A stretch of 64,000 nucleotides of DNA from Megaleporinus macrocephalus (GCA_021613375.1 CM038727.1:1-64000); one strand, 5' to 3'. Counted from the first letter of the stretch, positions 1 through 14,800 are shown. Notes: generated by a model not told the origin, from the letters alone. Translations and numbers: made by a program.

Positions 1-145
1 TTATATATTTTCCCTAAAATCTTCAGCTCAACTATAAAACATAAACCAGCACCGTATTCACAGTTTACAGTAGTTCAGCTGAATTTAGGACATGTTAAAA
101 ATTGTTATTAAATAATAAGCTGTAATTTTTGTTTTTATTTTAAGG

Positions 146-975
<830 letters not shown>

Positions 976-1149
976 CAGGTTTCAGGTATAAGGTGTGAGT
1001 TTCGTTCTCAGTGCTGCACAGATGTATTAAAACTCACTCACGGCTCAGTGTCTGATCTGAAGCCTCCTGCAGCGAAACTGAGACTTTGGAGAAATGAGTT
1101 TCACAGTAGAATCATTTTCTACCTTAAAACCTTTGAGCAGTAGTGTATA

Positions 1150-4018
1150 CGGGTGATTCCTTAATTAGGGGAACTTTTACGTCCCTAGCTTATAAATTTG
1201 TGTTAAAATTACTTTATTACAAAACAAACATTTTTGGTATTAAAAAAATATCATTCCTTTCATCACCAAAATAATTACGATTTTTTTATAATGATCTAAA
1301 CATCAATATTTTGCTACTTCGTCCTTGTCCCCAACCCAGACTTTAAAACTTCCCCAATAAAAAGCTAAAATTATCAATTCATGAAAAAGATCAGAATATG
1401 AGTTTCATAAAAACATAAAGAAACTAAATGTACTGTTTACTTTCATATTTGTACCTATGCATATTTATGAGCAATATATTATCATCCCCAACATTATCGT
1501 CATTACCGCAACAGTGTATGACTTCTGCAGGGAACTATTTAAAGGTAGCACTTATTTATGTTGTAACCATGGAAACAAAGACTCACAAGGGAGTGCATTT
1601 ATTCAGAGTCATTACCGTTTACATCAGTACGACAGTACTTTACAACTAAACATTACATTTACACATTATTTATTTATTTATAAACATTACATTTACACAT
1701 TATTTATTTATTAATTTATAACTAAACATTACATTTACACATTATTTATTTATAACTAAATATTACATTTACACATTATTTATTTATTTATAAACATTAC
1801 ATTTACACATTATTTATTTATTAATTTATAACTAAACATTACATTTACACATTATTTATTTATAACTAAATATTACATTTACACATTATTTATTTATAAC
1901 TAAATATTACATTTACACATTATTTATTTATTTACAACTAAACATTACATTTACACATTATTTATTTATTTATTTATTTATAACTAAATATTACATTTAC
2001 ACATTATTTATTTATTTACACTAAACATTACATTTACACATTATTTATTTATTTATTTACAACTAAACATTACATTTTACACATTATTTATTTATTTATA
2101 ACTAAACATTACATTTACACATTATTTATTTATTTACAACTAAACATTACATTTACACATTATTTATTTATTTATTTATTTATTTATAACTAAACATTAC
2201 ATTTACACATTATTTATTTATTTATAACTAAACATTACATTTACACATTATTTATTTATAACTAAACATTACATTTACACATTATTTATTTATTTACAAC
2301 TAAACATTACATTTACACATTATTTATTTATTTATTTATTTATTTATAACTAAACATTACATTTACACATTATTTATTTATAACTAAACATTACATTTAC
2401 ACATTATTTATTTATTTATAACTAAACATTACATTTACACATTATTTATTATAACTAAACATTACATTTACACATTATTTATTTATTTACAACTAAACAT
2501 TACATTTACACATTATTTATTTATTTACAACTAAACATTACATTTACACATTATTTATTTATTTATTTATTTATTTATAACTAAACATTACATTTACACA
2601 TTATTTATTTATAACTAAACATTACATTTACACATTATTTATTTATTTACAACTAAACATTACATTTACACATTATTTATTTATAACTAAACATTACATT
2701 TACACATTATTTATTTATTTACAACTAAACATTACATTTACACATTATTTATTTATTTACAACTAAACATTACATTTACACATTATTTATTTATTTATTT
2801 ATTTATTTATAACTAAACATTCATTTACACATTATTTATTTATAACTAAACAATACATTTACACATTATTTATTTATTTATAACTAAAATTACATTTACA
2901 CATTATTTATTTATAACTAAACATTACATTTACACATTATTTATTTTATTTACAACTAAACATTACATTTACACATATTTATTATTTACAACTAAACTTA
3001 CATTTACACATTATTTATTTATTTATTTATTTATTTATAACTAAACATTACATTTACACATTATTTATTTATAACTAAACATTACATTTACACATTATTT
3101 ATTTATTTACACACTAAAACATTACATTTACACATTATTTATTTATTTATTTATAACTAAACATTACATTTACACATTATTTATTTACAACTAAACATTA
3201 CATTTACACATTATTTATTTATTTATTTATAACTAAATATTACATTTACACATTATTTATTTATAACTAAACATTACATTTACACATTATTTATTTATTT
3301 ACAACTAAACATTACATTTACACATTATTTATTTATTTATTTATAACTAAACATTACATTTACACATTATTTATTTATAACTAAACATTACATTTACACA
3401 TTATTTATTTATTTATTTATAACTAAATATTACATTTACACACTATTTATTTATTTACAACTAAACATTACATTTACACATTATTTATTTATAACTAAAT
3501 ATTACATTTACACATTATTTATTTATAACTAAACATTATATTTACACATTATTTATTTATTTATTTATAACTAAACATTACATTTACACATTATTTATTT
3601 ATTTATTTATAACTAAACATTACATTTACACATTATTTATTTATTTATTTATAACTAAACATTACATTTACACATTATTTATTTATAACTAAACATTACA
3701 TTTACACATTATTTATTTATTTATGTGGATTTAAAGAGCAGCTTGTACTAGCTGTTAACTAGCTTTAGCTAATCCATGACCTAGCTAGCTTTTTTCTTAA
3801 AAAAATAAAAAAAATTGTCATTACCGCAACACGTCATTACCAACTCATAACCTGTTGAGATGATAATGACATGTGTTGATGGTAATGACAGGTTTTCAAT
3901 TTCACCATCAGTATCTTTTAATTTATGTAGAAATGAAATATTATTAAGTCTAACAGTGTGAGTTTATAATGAAGTTCTAGTTTATAAAAGTAAGAGCCTG
4001 CGATTAAAGAATCCCCCG
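1150..4018. mobile_element. Candidate non-autonomous DNA transposon with imperfect terminal inverted repeats
   Basis: The left end reads CGGGTGATTCCTTAAT (from 1150). The reverse complement of the right end (to 4018) reads CGGGGGATTCTTTAAT, which matches at 14 of 16 positions. Both ends are flanked by TA (1148-1149 and 4019-4020), as in Tc1/mariner-like insertions. The motif GTCATTACC recurs near both ends: near 1497, 1609, 3818 and 3834 on +, and as GATAATGAC or GGTAATGAC near 3866 and 3882. Subterminal repeats of this kind are common in DNA transposons. No transposase frame is present, and the interior is mostly the AT-rich minisatellite. The superfamily is unknown, and chance similarity of AT-rich ends is possible. 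Confidence 0.5.
1640..3724. repeat. AT-rich minisatellite, unit about 31-50 bp
   Basis: About 2.1 kb of units of the form AACTAAACATTACATTTACA followed by CATTATTTATTTA. Unit length varies because the internal TTTA run expands and contracts, and TAACTAAA alternates with CAACTAAA. The array lies inside the candidate element 1150-4018. Confidence 0.95.
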
Positions 4019-5380
4019 TAAATAACTGTACATCACACTCGCTCTGTAATAGTCACAGTACCGGAGGGTCCAGTACAGAGCCCTGCAGCACCCCTTAAAG
4101 AACAGAACAGTTTAAAGCTCACTCAGACCAGCGCCTGCTTACTGATGAGTATCTGCGCAGGCGGTGTTCCTGGCGTAGTCGTAACGTTGGTCAGTAGGGG
4201 GCGTCAGTCTTCACCGGTTCAGCAGTTATGACCTGTTGGTGCACCTGCCCCCGCCAAGCTTTGCACACCGCAGTGCTTTCCTAACGTTACTCCCACTCAG
4301 GAGTTTTAAGAAAGCACTAGACTGAGCAGAGCTTCAGTACTTCAGTACCCAGACCAGCCTAGCGGGACTCTGTCCTTCACCAAACCACTCAGTCCAGAAT
4401 CTGGCATGTACCCCGTCCTGCCCTTGCACTGTCCCTTCACCCCCCCCGTCCCCCCAGCCTGTGGCACATCCTCAGTCTCCAGTTCAGCGTCCAGTCCCGG
4501 CGCAGACTGCCCTGGTGGTGTGTGTATGTATGTTAATTCATTATTTTTCATGTTTTGTTCCTGTTTGTCTGTTTGGTAACCGTTGCTACGGCGCTCCATG
4601 TGTTGCTAACACACTGTTTCATTTTGACCTGTCTGACATTCTCTGTGTGAAGCTGTAACGTCTCTGACTGTCTCTCTCTGTGCTTAAAGCTCAACTGCAT
4701 CTTTTATAGTAGAGCGTTGCGGCGCAGCGGGCCGAGCGCGTTAACCCCGCGGGCCCGCCCGGACCCTCACAGCGGGGGATCCACGGTGGGCGTGAAAGAT
4801 GCTGATTCTGTCGTTTGTTTTAAAGAGACTCCGGATTAACTCGTAGGACGTCTTCGTGAGACTAATGCTCGTGCGTGTAAAGACCGTGTGGTGGGTGTTG
4901 ATTTCTAGCGTTTGATGTTCGTTTGTTCTCATCCTGAATGTTCTGGTTTATTTCCTGTCGGTGACGTAATCTAGAAAAAAGCCAGGGTCCGGAATCAGAC
5001 CGCACGAACGCCGAACGCCCCTCCGCGCAATTACCCTAATTAAAAATGCAACCTTTCATAGCAACCGTTGTCACGTTGGACAAGCTTTAGAGAAAACTGT
5101 CAAAAGTCAGTGTAACTAAATGAGAACTGATCAATAATCTAGGCAGCAGTGTTCAATTCTCCAACAGCCGAGCGCGCCGGACCTCCTGCCTGGCCTGTCT
5201 GTGAGTTTAGAGGTCTGCAGGGGGGAGTTCGTCCCACTCCCACTAACAACTGGCAACATTTGTCCCTCAGTCCCATACCAGGCTTAATAACATCCAATAT
5301 TCAACTTTTTATTCAAAAATAATTGATTTTCTCCTGAAATATTCAGAACTGATAGTAGCTGCCATATGTTATACTATTTA

Positions 5381-5413
<33 letters not shown>

Positions 5414-6788
5414 TGTAAGATTATTCCATATACGCTACTGTGTAGAACTCTGATAGAAAGCTGATTACCTGATCAATAAGTGTCTGATCACCAGTAAGAA
5501 CAGCAGATCTGATTAGAACAGATGTAGATAATCAGACATACAATACAAAGTAAGATGAATATGTTATTGTGAGAGAAGTAGATCAGATCTTGATCCAGTT
5601 TGAAGAACAAAGTTAGGTTCCAGATTTCTCCTGGACGCCCCAGACATTGTATGAATGTGTTCAGTTCTTGATTTATCTTAATGAAGTACTGAGCAGTCAA
5701 AGCAGGTATTAGATCAGAACTGATAATAATACTGGGTTGTTTAGGAGAAGCTTGGAAAGAGTTAAATAAACACACTGTCGTATGAAAAAACACTACTTAC
5801 TCTATTAATACTGATTAATATTTAATAATAAAGTGTAAAAGCACTACTTACTCTATTAATACTGAATAATATTTAATAATAAAGTGTAAAAGCTCTACTT
5901 ACTCTATTAATACTGATTAATATTTAATAATAAAGGGTAAAAGCACTACTTACTCTATTAATACTGATTAATATTTAATTATAAAGTGTAAAAAGCACTA
6001 CTTGCTCTATTAATACTGATTAATATTTAATAATAAAGTGTAAAAGCACTACTTACTGTATTAATACTGATTAATATTTAATAATAAAGTGTAAAAGTAC
6101 TACTTACTCTATTAATACTGTTTCATATTTAATAATAAAGTGTTTACTAAGTAAATAAAAAGGTCTTGTATGTATATAATAGTTTTTATAATATATAATA
6201 TATAATAATATCCCAGTACTGTATATGTTGGTGTCACACGTGAAGTTTGGTCAGTATTTCTGAAGCTTGTCCTAAAAGTTGCCATGAAAAACCACATTTA
6301 CAGGCGAATATGTGATTCAGTGATCAGCCAATCAGAATCGTTGTTCAGTAGTTCTGTACTGAGAGAACATGACCGTAGCTTTCAGTCCACGTCCCTCCGG
6401 AGAACCCGAGTGATCTGCCTGGTTAGGAAGGTGAAGAGATCTTACCAGCGCATGTTAACAGTCTGTAGGAGTTTAGGTCTCAGAAGGTTCTGAGGACCCA
6501 CAAGTGCGTTGAATCCAGGACAGGGTCTCCGTACACTGACCAGTCCAGTGGAGGTTAATCGTTGCTGAGTCCGAGCAGGATCTAATCGTCCGGGTCTCAG
6601 AAACTGCTGCAATAATGACCTCCTGATGGTGGGGTGCTCTGGTCTGGGCTAGTCTCAGGTTGCTGTTGGCCGTCAGAAGTCGTCGAGGAACGGGGTGTTT
6701 CTCACTAACATGTAGAGTTTCTACTGCGATGAGAGTCAGCGCTCTCCTGTCACATGTCCTGTTGTCCTGTCCCCCCTCCCCTCCGCAG
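4019..6788. other. Presumed tnik intron, no coding exon seen
   Basis: This lies 5' of the first recognisable tnik exon and is probably intronic. It holds a GC-rich stretch around 4130-4500 and 4720-5040, an ATT microsatellite at 5390-5413 and a 51-bp tandem repeat at 5791-6141. The short open frames here resemble nothing I recognise. Confidence 0.6.
5791..6141. repeat. 51-bp tandem repeat, about 7 copies
   Basis: The unit begins CACTACTTACTCTATTAATA and repeats at about 5791, 5842, 5893, 5944, 5996, 6047 and 6098. Copies are nearly identical, with one single-base insertion before 5996. Confidence 0.93.
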
Positions 6789-6928
6789 CCTACATCCACT
6801 CCAACCAGATCATGGGCTGGGGAGAGAAAGCCATCGAGATCCGCTCAGTGGAGACGGGACACCTCGACGGAGTTTTCATGCACAAGCGAGCTCAGCGACT
6901 GAAGTTCCTCTCTGAGCGGAACGACAAG
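6789..6928 (+). CDS. tnik: tnik penultimate coding exon
   Basis: The acceptor is a pyrimidine tract ending CCTCCGCAG at 6788, and the donor is AAG/GTGAGT at 6928/6929. The exon is 140 nt. Its first two bases complete a codon begun in the previous exon, giving A-Y-I-H-S-N-Q. It ends in phase 0 after LSERNDK. Confidence 0.93.
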
Positions 6929-9900
6929 GTGAGTGTTCGGAGGTGACGCGCTTGGGATTACTGGGAGTTCTGTTTTGGTCAGCAGTGCGTTTAACCGCCG
7001 TTAATCTAACTGACCATGTTTTTAAAGCTGCTTTACGTCAGACTCGGTTCTTCAGCTCCGTATATCAGACCTGCAGTAGAACCTGAGATCTTATAAACAC
7101 AGTCAGTAACGTAGCTTCTTACCATCTAATACAGTTCAGCTCCTCAGACTCAGATCAATACAGAGAACCTGATCCATCAGTTTCTTACAGAGTTGATGAC
7201 TGTAATGGTCAGAGTTGATCACTGTAATGGTCAGAGTTGATCCCTGTAATGGTCAGAGTTGATCTCTGTAATGGTCAGAGTTGATCACTGTAATGGTCAG
7301 AGTTGATCCCTGTAATGGTCAGAGTTGATCTCTGTAATGGTCAGAGTTGATCACTGTAATGGTCAGAGTTGATCTCTGTAATGGTCAGAGTTGATCTCTG
7401 TAATAGTCAGAGTTGATCACCGTAATGGTCAGAGTTGATCACTGTAATGGTCAGAGTTGATCCCTGTAATGGTCAGAGTTGATCTCTGTAATGGTCAGAG
7501 TTGATCACTGTAATGGTCAGAGTTGATGACTGTAATGGTCAGAGTTGATCTCTGTAATGGTCAGAGTTGATCACTGTAATGGTCAGAGTTGATCCCTGTA
7601 ATGGTCAGAGTTGGTCACTGTAATGGTCAGAGTTGATGACTGTAATGGTCAGAGTTGATGACTGTAATAGTCAGAGTTGATCTCTGTAATGGTCAGAGTT
7701 GATCACTGTAATGGTCAGAGTTGATCACTGTAATGGTCAGAGTTGATCTCTGTATTGGTCAGAGTTGATCACTGTAATGGTCAGAGTTGATGACTGTAAT
7801 GGTCAGAGTTGATCACTGTAATGGTCAGAGTTGATCTCTGTATTGGTCAGAGTTGATCACTGTAATGGTCAGAGTTGATCCCTGTAATGGTCAGAGTTGG
7901 TCACTGTAATGGTCAGAGTTGATGACTGTAATGGTCAGAGTTGATCACTGTAATGGTCAGAGTTGATCTCTGTAATGGTCAGAGTTGATCACTGTAATGG
8001 TCAGAGTTGATCCCTGTAATGGTCAGAGTTGATCACTATAATGGTCAGAGTTGATCACTGTAATGGTCAGAGTTGATCACTGTAATGGTCAGAGTTGATG
8101 ACTAATGGTCAGAGTTGATGACTGTAATGGTCAGAGTTGGTCACTGTAATGGTCAGAGTTGATGACTGTAATGGTCAGAGTTGATCGCTGTATTGGTCAG
8201 AGTTGATTGCTGTAATGGTCAGAGTTGATCGCTGTAATGGTCAGAGTTGATGACTGTAATGGTCAGAGTTGATGACTGTATTGGTCAGAGTTGATGACTG
8301 TAATGGTCAGAGTTGATGACTGTAATGGTCAGAGTTGATGACTGTATTGGTCAGAGTTGATCGCTGTAATGGTCAGAGTTGATGACTGTAATGGTCAGAG
8401 TTGATCGCTGTAATGGTCAGAGTTGATGACTGTATTGGTCAGAGTTGATCACTGTAATGGTCAGAGTTGGTCACTGTAATGGTCAGAGTTGATCACTGTA
8501 ATGGTCAGAGTTGGTCGCTGTATTGGTCAGAGTTGATTGCTGTAATGGTCAGAGTTGATCGCTGTAATGGTCAGAGTTGATGACTGTAATGGTCAGAGTT
8601 GATTGCTGTAATGGTCAGAGTTGATCACTGTAATGGTCAGAGTGATGACTGTAATGGTCAGAGTTGATTACTGTAATGGTCAGAGTTGATGACTGTAATG
8701 GTCAGAGTTGATGACTGTAATGGTCAGAGTTGATCACTGTATTGGTCAGAGTTGATCACTGTAATGGTCAGAGTTGATGACTATAATGGTCAGAGTTGAT
8801 CACTGTATTGGTCAGAGTTGATGACTGTAATGGTCAGAGTTGATGACTGTAATGGTCAGAGTTGATCACTGTATTGGTCAGAGTTGATGACTGTAATGGT
8901 CAGAGTTGATGACTGTATTGGTCAGAGTTGATGACTGTAATGGTCAGAGTTGATGACTGTAATGGTCAGAGTTGATCGCTGTAATGGTCAGAGTTGATGA
9001 CTGTATTGGTCAGAGTTGATCACTGTAATGGTCAGAGTTGATCACTGTAATGGTCAGAGTTGGTCACTGTAATGGTCAGAGTTTTTCACTGTAATGGTCA
9101 GAGTTGATGACTGTAATGGTCAGAGTTGATGACTGTAATGGTCAGAGTTGATCGCTTTAATGGTCAGAGTTGATCGCTGTAATGGTCAAAGTTGATTGCG
9201 GTATTGGTCAGAGTTGATTGCTGTAATGGTCAGAGTTGATCACTGTATTGGTCAGAGTTGATCACTGTAATGGTCAGAGTTGATCACTGTAATGGTCAGA
9301 GTTGATCGCTGTAATGGTCAGAGTTGATGACTGTAATGGTCAGAGTTGATCGCTGTATTGGTCAGAGTTGATCACTGTAATGGTCAGAGTTGATGACTTT
9401 AATGGTCAGAGTTGATGACTGTAATGGTCAGAGTTGATCGCTGTAATGGTCAGAGTTGAAGTCTGTAATGGTCAGAGTTGATCACTGTAATGGTCAGAGT
9501 TGAAGACTGTAATGGTCAGAGTTGATTGCTGTAATGGTCAGAGTTGATCGCTGTAATGGTCAGAGTTGAAGACTGTAATGGTCAGAGTTGATGACTGTAA
9601 TGGTCAGAGTAGATGACTGTAATGGTCAGAGTTGATGACTGTAATGGTCAGAGTTGATGACTTTAATGGTCAGAGTTGATGACTGTAATGGTCAGAGTTG
9701 ATCGCTGTAATGGTCAGAGTTGAAGAATGTAATGGTCAGAGTTGAAGACTGTAATGGTCAGAGTTGATGACTGTAATGGTCAGAGTTGAAGACTGTAATG
9801 GTCAGAGTTGATTGCTGTAATGGTCAGAGTTGATTGCTGTAATGGTCAGAGTTGATCGCTGTAATGGTCAGAGTTGAAGACTGTAATGGTCAGAGTTGGT

Positions 9901-10929
9901 CACTGTAATGGTCAGAGTTGATGACTGTAATGGTCAGAGTTGATGACTGTAATGGTCAGAGTTGGTCACTGTAATGGTCAGAGTTGATGACAGAGTTGGT
10001 CACTGTAATGGTCAGAGTTGATGACTGTAATGGTCAGAGTTGGTCACTGTAATGGTCAGAGTTGATGACTGTAATGGTCAGAGTTGATGACTGTAATGGT
10101 CAGAGTTGATCGCTGTAATGGTCAGAGTTGGTCACTGTAATAGTCAGAGTTGATGACTGTAATGGTCAGAGTTGGTCACTGTAATGGTCAGAGTTGATGA
10201 CTGTAATGGTCAGAGTTGATGACTGTAATGGTCAGAGTTGATCACTGTAATGGTCAGAGTTGATGACTGTAATGGTCAAAGTTGATGACTGTAATGGTCA
10301 GAGTTGGTCACTGTAATAGTCAGAGTTGATGACTGTAATGGTCAAAGTTGATGACTGTAATGGTCAGAGTTGGTCACTGTAATAGTCAGAGTTGATGACT
10401 GTAATGGTCAGAGTTGATGACTGTAATGGTCAGAGTTGATGACTGTAATGGTCAGAGTTGGTCACTGTAATAGTCAGAGTTGATGACTGTAATGGTCAGA
10501 GTTGATGACTGTAATGGTCAGAGTTGATCACTGTAATGGTCAGAGTTGATCACTGTAATGGTCAGAGTTGGTCACTGTAATGGTCAGAGTTGATGACTGT
10601 AATGGTCAGAGTTGATGACTGTAATGGTCAGAGTTGATGACTGTAATGGTCAGAGTTGATCAGTATTATTTTGTGTGATTAATGCCTCTGATTGGTTTCT
10701 GAACTCGTCACTGCTCATTAGTTTCATTATTGAATTTCTGAGTTGATTTATATTTGTTTATACTGATGCGCAGTGATCAATAATCAATAATCCTCCAGTG
10801 TGGCCTCCTGTCTGCTCCTCTGATGCTCTGCTTTCTTGCCGGCAGGTCTTCTTTGCCTCCGTCCGATCAGGAGGCAGTAGCCAAGTTTTCTTCATGACCT
10901 TGAACAGAAACTCCATGATGAACTGGTAA
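6789..10929 (+). CDS. tnik: TNIK-type germinal-centre-like kinase, C-terminal CNH-domain exons (5' part outside window)
   Basis: Two exons encode the end of a citron-homology (CNH) domain of the TNIK/MINK1/MAP4K4 kinases (GCK-IV). These are large Ser/Thr kinases that act in JNK, Wnt/TCF and cytoskeletal signalling, using the CNH domain for protein binding such as Rap2. The first exon translates to a segment including [20 protein letters not shown] and [11 protein letters not shown]. The last gives [19 protein letters not shown] and ends NRNSMMNW before TAA. This C-terminus favours TNIK or MINK1 over MAP4K4. I choose tnik because eif5a and rpl22l1 follow in the order and orientation of human 3q26. 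The kinase domain and most of the CNH domain must lie 5' of the window. The last intron is 3.9 kb and mostly minisatellite. Family is near certain; paralogue is moderately certain. Confidence 0.9.
6929..10845 (+). other. tnik: tnik last intron
   Basis: The intron has a GT...AG boundary. About 90 percent of it is the 22-bp minisatellite at 7187-10661. The flanks (6929-7186 and 10662-10845) are single-copy with no other feature seen. Confidence 0.85.
7187..10661. repeat. 22-bp minisatellite, roughly 158 copies
   Basis: The unit is TGTAATGGTCAGAGTTGATC plus a variable dinucleotide (AC, GC, TC, CC), with GATGAC and GGTCAC variants. The phase is constant at 22 bp over about 3.5 kb. One truncated junction occurs near 9985-10000 (GATGACAGAGTTGGTC). 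The array lies wholly within the last tnik intron. Confidence 0.97.
10846..10929 (+). CDS. tnik: tnik terminal coding exon
   Basis: The acceptor is CTTGCCGGCAG ending at 10845. Twenty-seven codons run from VFF to NSMMNW, and the TAA stop is at 10927-10929. The reading phase matches the upstream exon. Confidence 0.94.
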   Translation, partial: VFFASVRSGGSSQVFFMTLNRNSMMNW

Positions 10930-11360
10930 CCCGTCCGTCCTCCCCGCGTCGTGTCCTGATTTGAGAAGAGAGGGAAAACCACGGAACACCGCAGGCCAGT
11001 TAGGATACACACTTCCCGGCAGCTGCTCCAGAAAGCCGAAGACATCTGAACGGTCAAGACACGAGTCCACACTCGGCCAGTGACCGATTTCCCCAGACCA
11101 CCAGGGGGCGCCAGAGAAGAACAACCTCCATCCAGAATCTCCTGTGGCTGTGGGGGTCTTCTTCTTCTTTTGTTTTTTTTCATGACAGGTTTGTTCCCAG
11201 GTTCCTGTGGAGGTTCTTCTCAGTAGAATGGACTGAACTGGGACCGACGCTCCTCAGTAGAGTGATTATTGACTATTGATCAAAACATTGTAACCATTTA
11301 GACACTTTCAACACAATCATCTACACGGAGACCCTCTCAGACTAAACTCTTCTCTGAAGA

Positions 11361-11703
11361 GGTGTGTGTGTGTGAGTGTGTGTGTGTTAGTGAGTGAGTG
11401 TGTGTGTGTGTGTGTGTGTTAGTGAGTGTGTGTGTGAGTGTATGTTAGTGAGCGCATGTTAGTGAGTGTGTGTGTGAGTGTGTGTGTGTGAGTGTGTGTG
11501 TGTGTGTTAGTGAGTGTGTGTGTGAGTGTATGTTAGTGAGCGCATGTAAGTGAGTGTGTGTGTGTGTGCGAGAGTGTGTGTTTGTGTGTGTGTGTGTGTA
11601 TGTGAGTGTGTTAGTGAGTGTGTGTATGTATGTGTAAGTGTGTGTGTGTATATGTGTGAGTGTGTTAGTGAGTGTGTGTGAGTGTGTGTGAGAGTGTGAG
11701 TGT
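11361..11703. repeat. GT-rich microsatellite with GTGA/GTTA interruptions
   Basis: Imperfect (GT)n interspersed with GTGAGT and GTTAGT. The segment with GTATGTTAGTGAGCGCATGT occurs twice, near 11440 and 11528, which shows local duplication. Confidence 0.95.
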
Positions 11704-11798
11704 GCTCAGCCTTGTATGTTTTACACTCTGAACTCTTGTGGATCACTCTTTTTTTCACCACTATGTTTAGGTTGTGTTCACTGTGGTTGTGAGTGCTG

Positions 11799-11810
<12 letters not shown>

Positions 11811-11840
<30 letters not shown>
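11811..11840. repeat. (TG)n microsatellite
   Basis: A pure TG run of about 15 dinucleotides in the presumed tnik 3' UTR. Confidence 0.95.
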
Positions 11841-11843
<3 letters not shown>

Positions 11844-14800
11844 ATGTGGGGAAATTAAAAAGGCCAGCCACATGTGCACAGAAAAACAAAACGATAGTGA
11901 AACCCAGTCCGGAGGGAATCCTGGATCAGAATTCCGAGCCGGTCCGGTTCCTCTGACCGTGGGGAAGTAAAGGTCCAGCTTCACGCCGCTCTCCACACAC
12001 GGTGCAATAAAGGTCAGAGGGGGCGCTAGAGGCTCACGCCTGGTGCTCGGCTCTCCCGCAGACGGACCTGTTTCCTCCACCGCCCTGTGTAGACGCTCAC
12101 GCCTCAGTTCCACCAGAACACTCTGAAACTGTGACTCTGCGGCGCTCGGTGTACGTGGTTCTTTCTGGAGCAGTCCAGTGATTCACTAGGGGGCGCTCTT
12201 CTGGTCTTCGGAGTGAAATGAAGAAAGAAAACGAGGGTCTTGCGCGTCGAGCTTCCTCTAAACCTACCTCATTTCTTTCATCTAGAGTTTGTATTCGGGT
12301 CATGGCGTAAATTTTCACTGGAGTTAATTCGAGGCGAGGCAGCGTTCGGGCCGTAGACGAGTCAGATTTCCTCTCGGCCTCATGATCTTCCATTTTCACT
12401 CGGAACACGCCGGACACAGTTCCCACCAGACCGAGTCATATACCAGATCATATACAGTCTAATCTTGTTGTTTTGAACTGTTTAAACTTCTGGATGTTTG
12501 TAGCGTTTGTTCCGGAACAGAAACAGATTCTTTTCACGTTTGCGTGAAACAGTTTGGAGGAAATCTGTATCACTTTTTCCGTCAGAGACGGTCCGTCATT
12601 TAGGAGAGAGACTGAACTGAAAAATTCAGTTCAAATTTAAATTTTAGTAGTAGGATTTATATTTCAACAGATTTCAGTTCACTTTATCAGTGTACACTAG
12701 TCATAACTCAAATTTGGAATTGATTTCTTACTAGTGAAAACTGAATTCACACCATTAAATAACATGAGGGTCAATTTTAGTGAAATTTGAAATTGATAAT
12801 TGAATAATTACAGCTTAAAACGTAATTTTTTGTTAACATTAACCAAAAAAGACCTGAAAACTTACACACTAAAGTAGTCAATCTGTTAACGTAACCTAAT
12901 AATCATGTAAATGAAATAAACTTCAAATAATCGGGTATCAGAAAAAAAATGTAATAAAATTCTTTCAGTAGTGGGATTTATATTTCAGCGTGCAAGAACA
13001 AGTAACAAGTAACAATTTATATTTGTCATATTTAAAATTTAGGATTTATTTTAATTTGCAGCATTAAAGAACAAGTATTGAATATTGAATTTATGTAAAT
13101 GAACCCAAAACTTTTTTAAAAAATGTTCCACAAAATAAAAATCAGTTAATGTTTGACCTAATAATCAAATAATAAAATTTACACAGCTTTAAATAATAAG
13201 TTAACAAAAAATTAGATATTTACATTTAATTTAAAATTTGTATTGTTTATTGTGTAAGTAACCTGGTTGCCTTGAAATTTTGAGTTCATTTGACTTCAAA
13301 TTGTAAAACAGATTATTGTTCAATTAAGATTTTTAGGGTGATCATGTTACTTACACGTTTAAGATCTATTTAAGACCTGTAGGTTTTAAGCTGAAGCTTT
13401 GTTTTCTTGAAATATAATTCCAACTTTCAAAATTTCAAAGAACATTTTTGAAAATGTTAAAAATAACACAAAATACTAGTGAAAACTAGAGAGTAAGTAG
13501 CCTGGTTCTTTTAACTAAAATTTTAAGGCATTCATGTTATTTACATGCAGAAGTTGAAACTTGATTTTCCTGAAATATAATTTCACTACTAAAAACCAAA
13601 TTTAGATTTTTTAAATCAAATTTTTGAGATTTTGACTTCTTACATGGAAAATTGTTTTGAAATGTAATTATTACAAAACAGTGCATTTTTTAAAAGAGTG
13701 AGAAACTCTATGGAGACAGAACAGCTCACTTTTCTGGTGCCGTGACCCGGAACGTCCGTCCAGCAGAGTGGCTGTGGAGGAGGATGAAAATGGAAGGTCA
13801 GAGTGAGGCTGTGTAATAAGCAGAGTGACCGCTGGACTGAGTCACACCCTGCACACCAGGTAGCGCGTGTAGGTCAGCCTGGTGGGAGTTGAGAGTGAGC
13901 GTGAATGTGTTACTGCATGTTTGGAAGTTTTCACTAGACCCCCGTTCCCTTTTAGGACCCTCACCAAGACAAGAACTGTGTCTCTATCGAGTTCTACTCA
14001 TCTCTATGGAGTTTTCATGAACGCGCGTGTGTCCAGTCTCACTTTGTCCTCATCTGGACTTCACTGTTCGTACGTCCTCCCACGCTCGGTTTAGTAGCAG
14101 CTGGTCAGCAGGTCAGCGACGGCTGCCGGACACGCTCAGCTTCGTTTTATTTCCTGGATCCGAAATAATCCGGGAATGTCCCGTTTGTAGAGGCAGAGAC
14201 GGGACGGCTGGCCCGGCTTGTGTCCATTTAAATCTGATACCTGATACGGTGGCTATGTCCTCGTCTCGCGCACATCAAATGAAACTTCCTGTGATTTCAG
14301 TGAAAGCCAGTGGACGCCAGAGACTGACCCGGTACCGTACAGCGGCTGGTGGTCCGGCCGAGCCGGTCCTGGCTTTTAGAAGCCCGTAGCCCGTCAGCTC
14401 ACACGTCCTCAGACAGGAAGTAGTCCAGGTACGAGGTTTGTAGTCCAGTTGAGGTTCCACAGCTGAAGCTGCTAGGACTCGCGTCCTGACTCCGCCTCAT
14501 CTCTGTTTTTGACTTTATGGTTTAAACTCTTCTCTGTGTTTACGTGTGATGACGTTCCGAGTGCTGCCGTCACGGAAACCGGTTCTACTGGCGGGAAAGA
14601 GCCGGACACTAGAAAACATGTAGCTCGATCTTCAGACAGGTCCTGGTCCCGCCTCACCGCTCTCGCCTGCTTCCGTCTATCCGTCCACGTAAAGCACCTT
14701 TTCTCCTTTCGCTCGTATCCGGACCCGCGCGTGGAACCCAGACCTGCTCGACCCGTTTACTGGTTTGTACAGTCCATCGTTCCTGGTTTGTGGTGGTATT

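Noticed and set aside
7187..10661. Possible CRISPR-like array
   Set aside because: The 22-bp units are tandem with no unique spacers, and the context is a fish intron.
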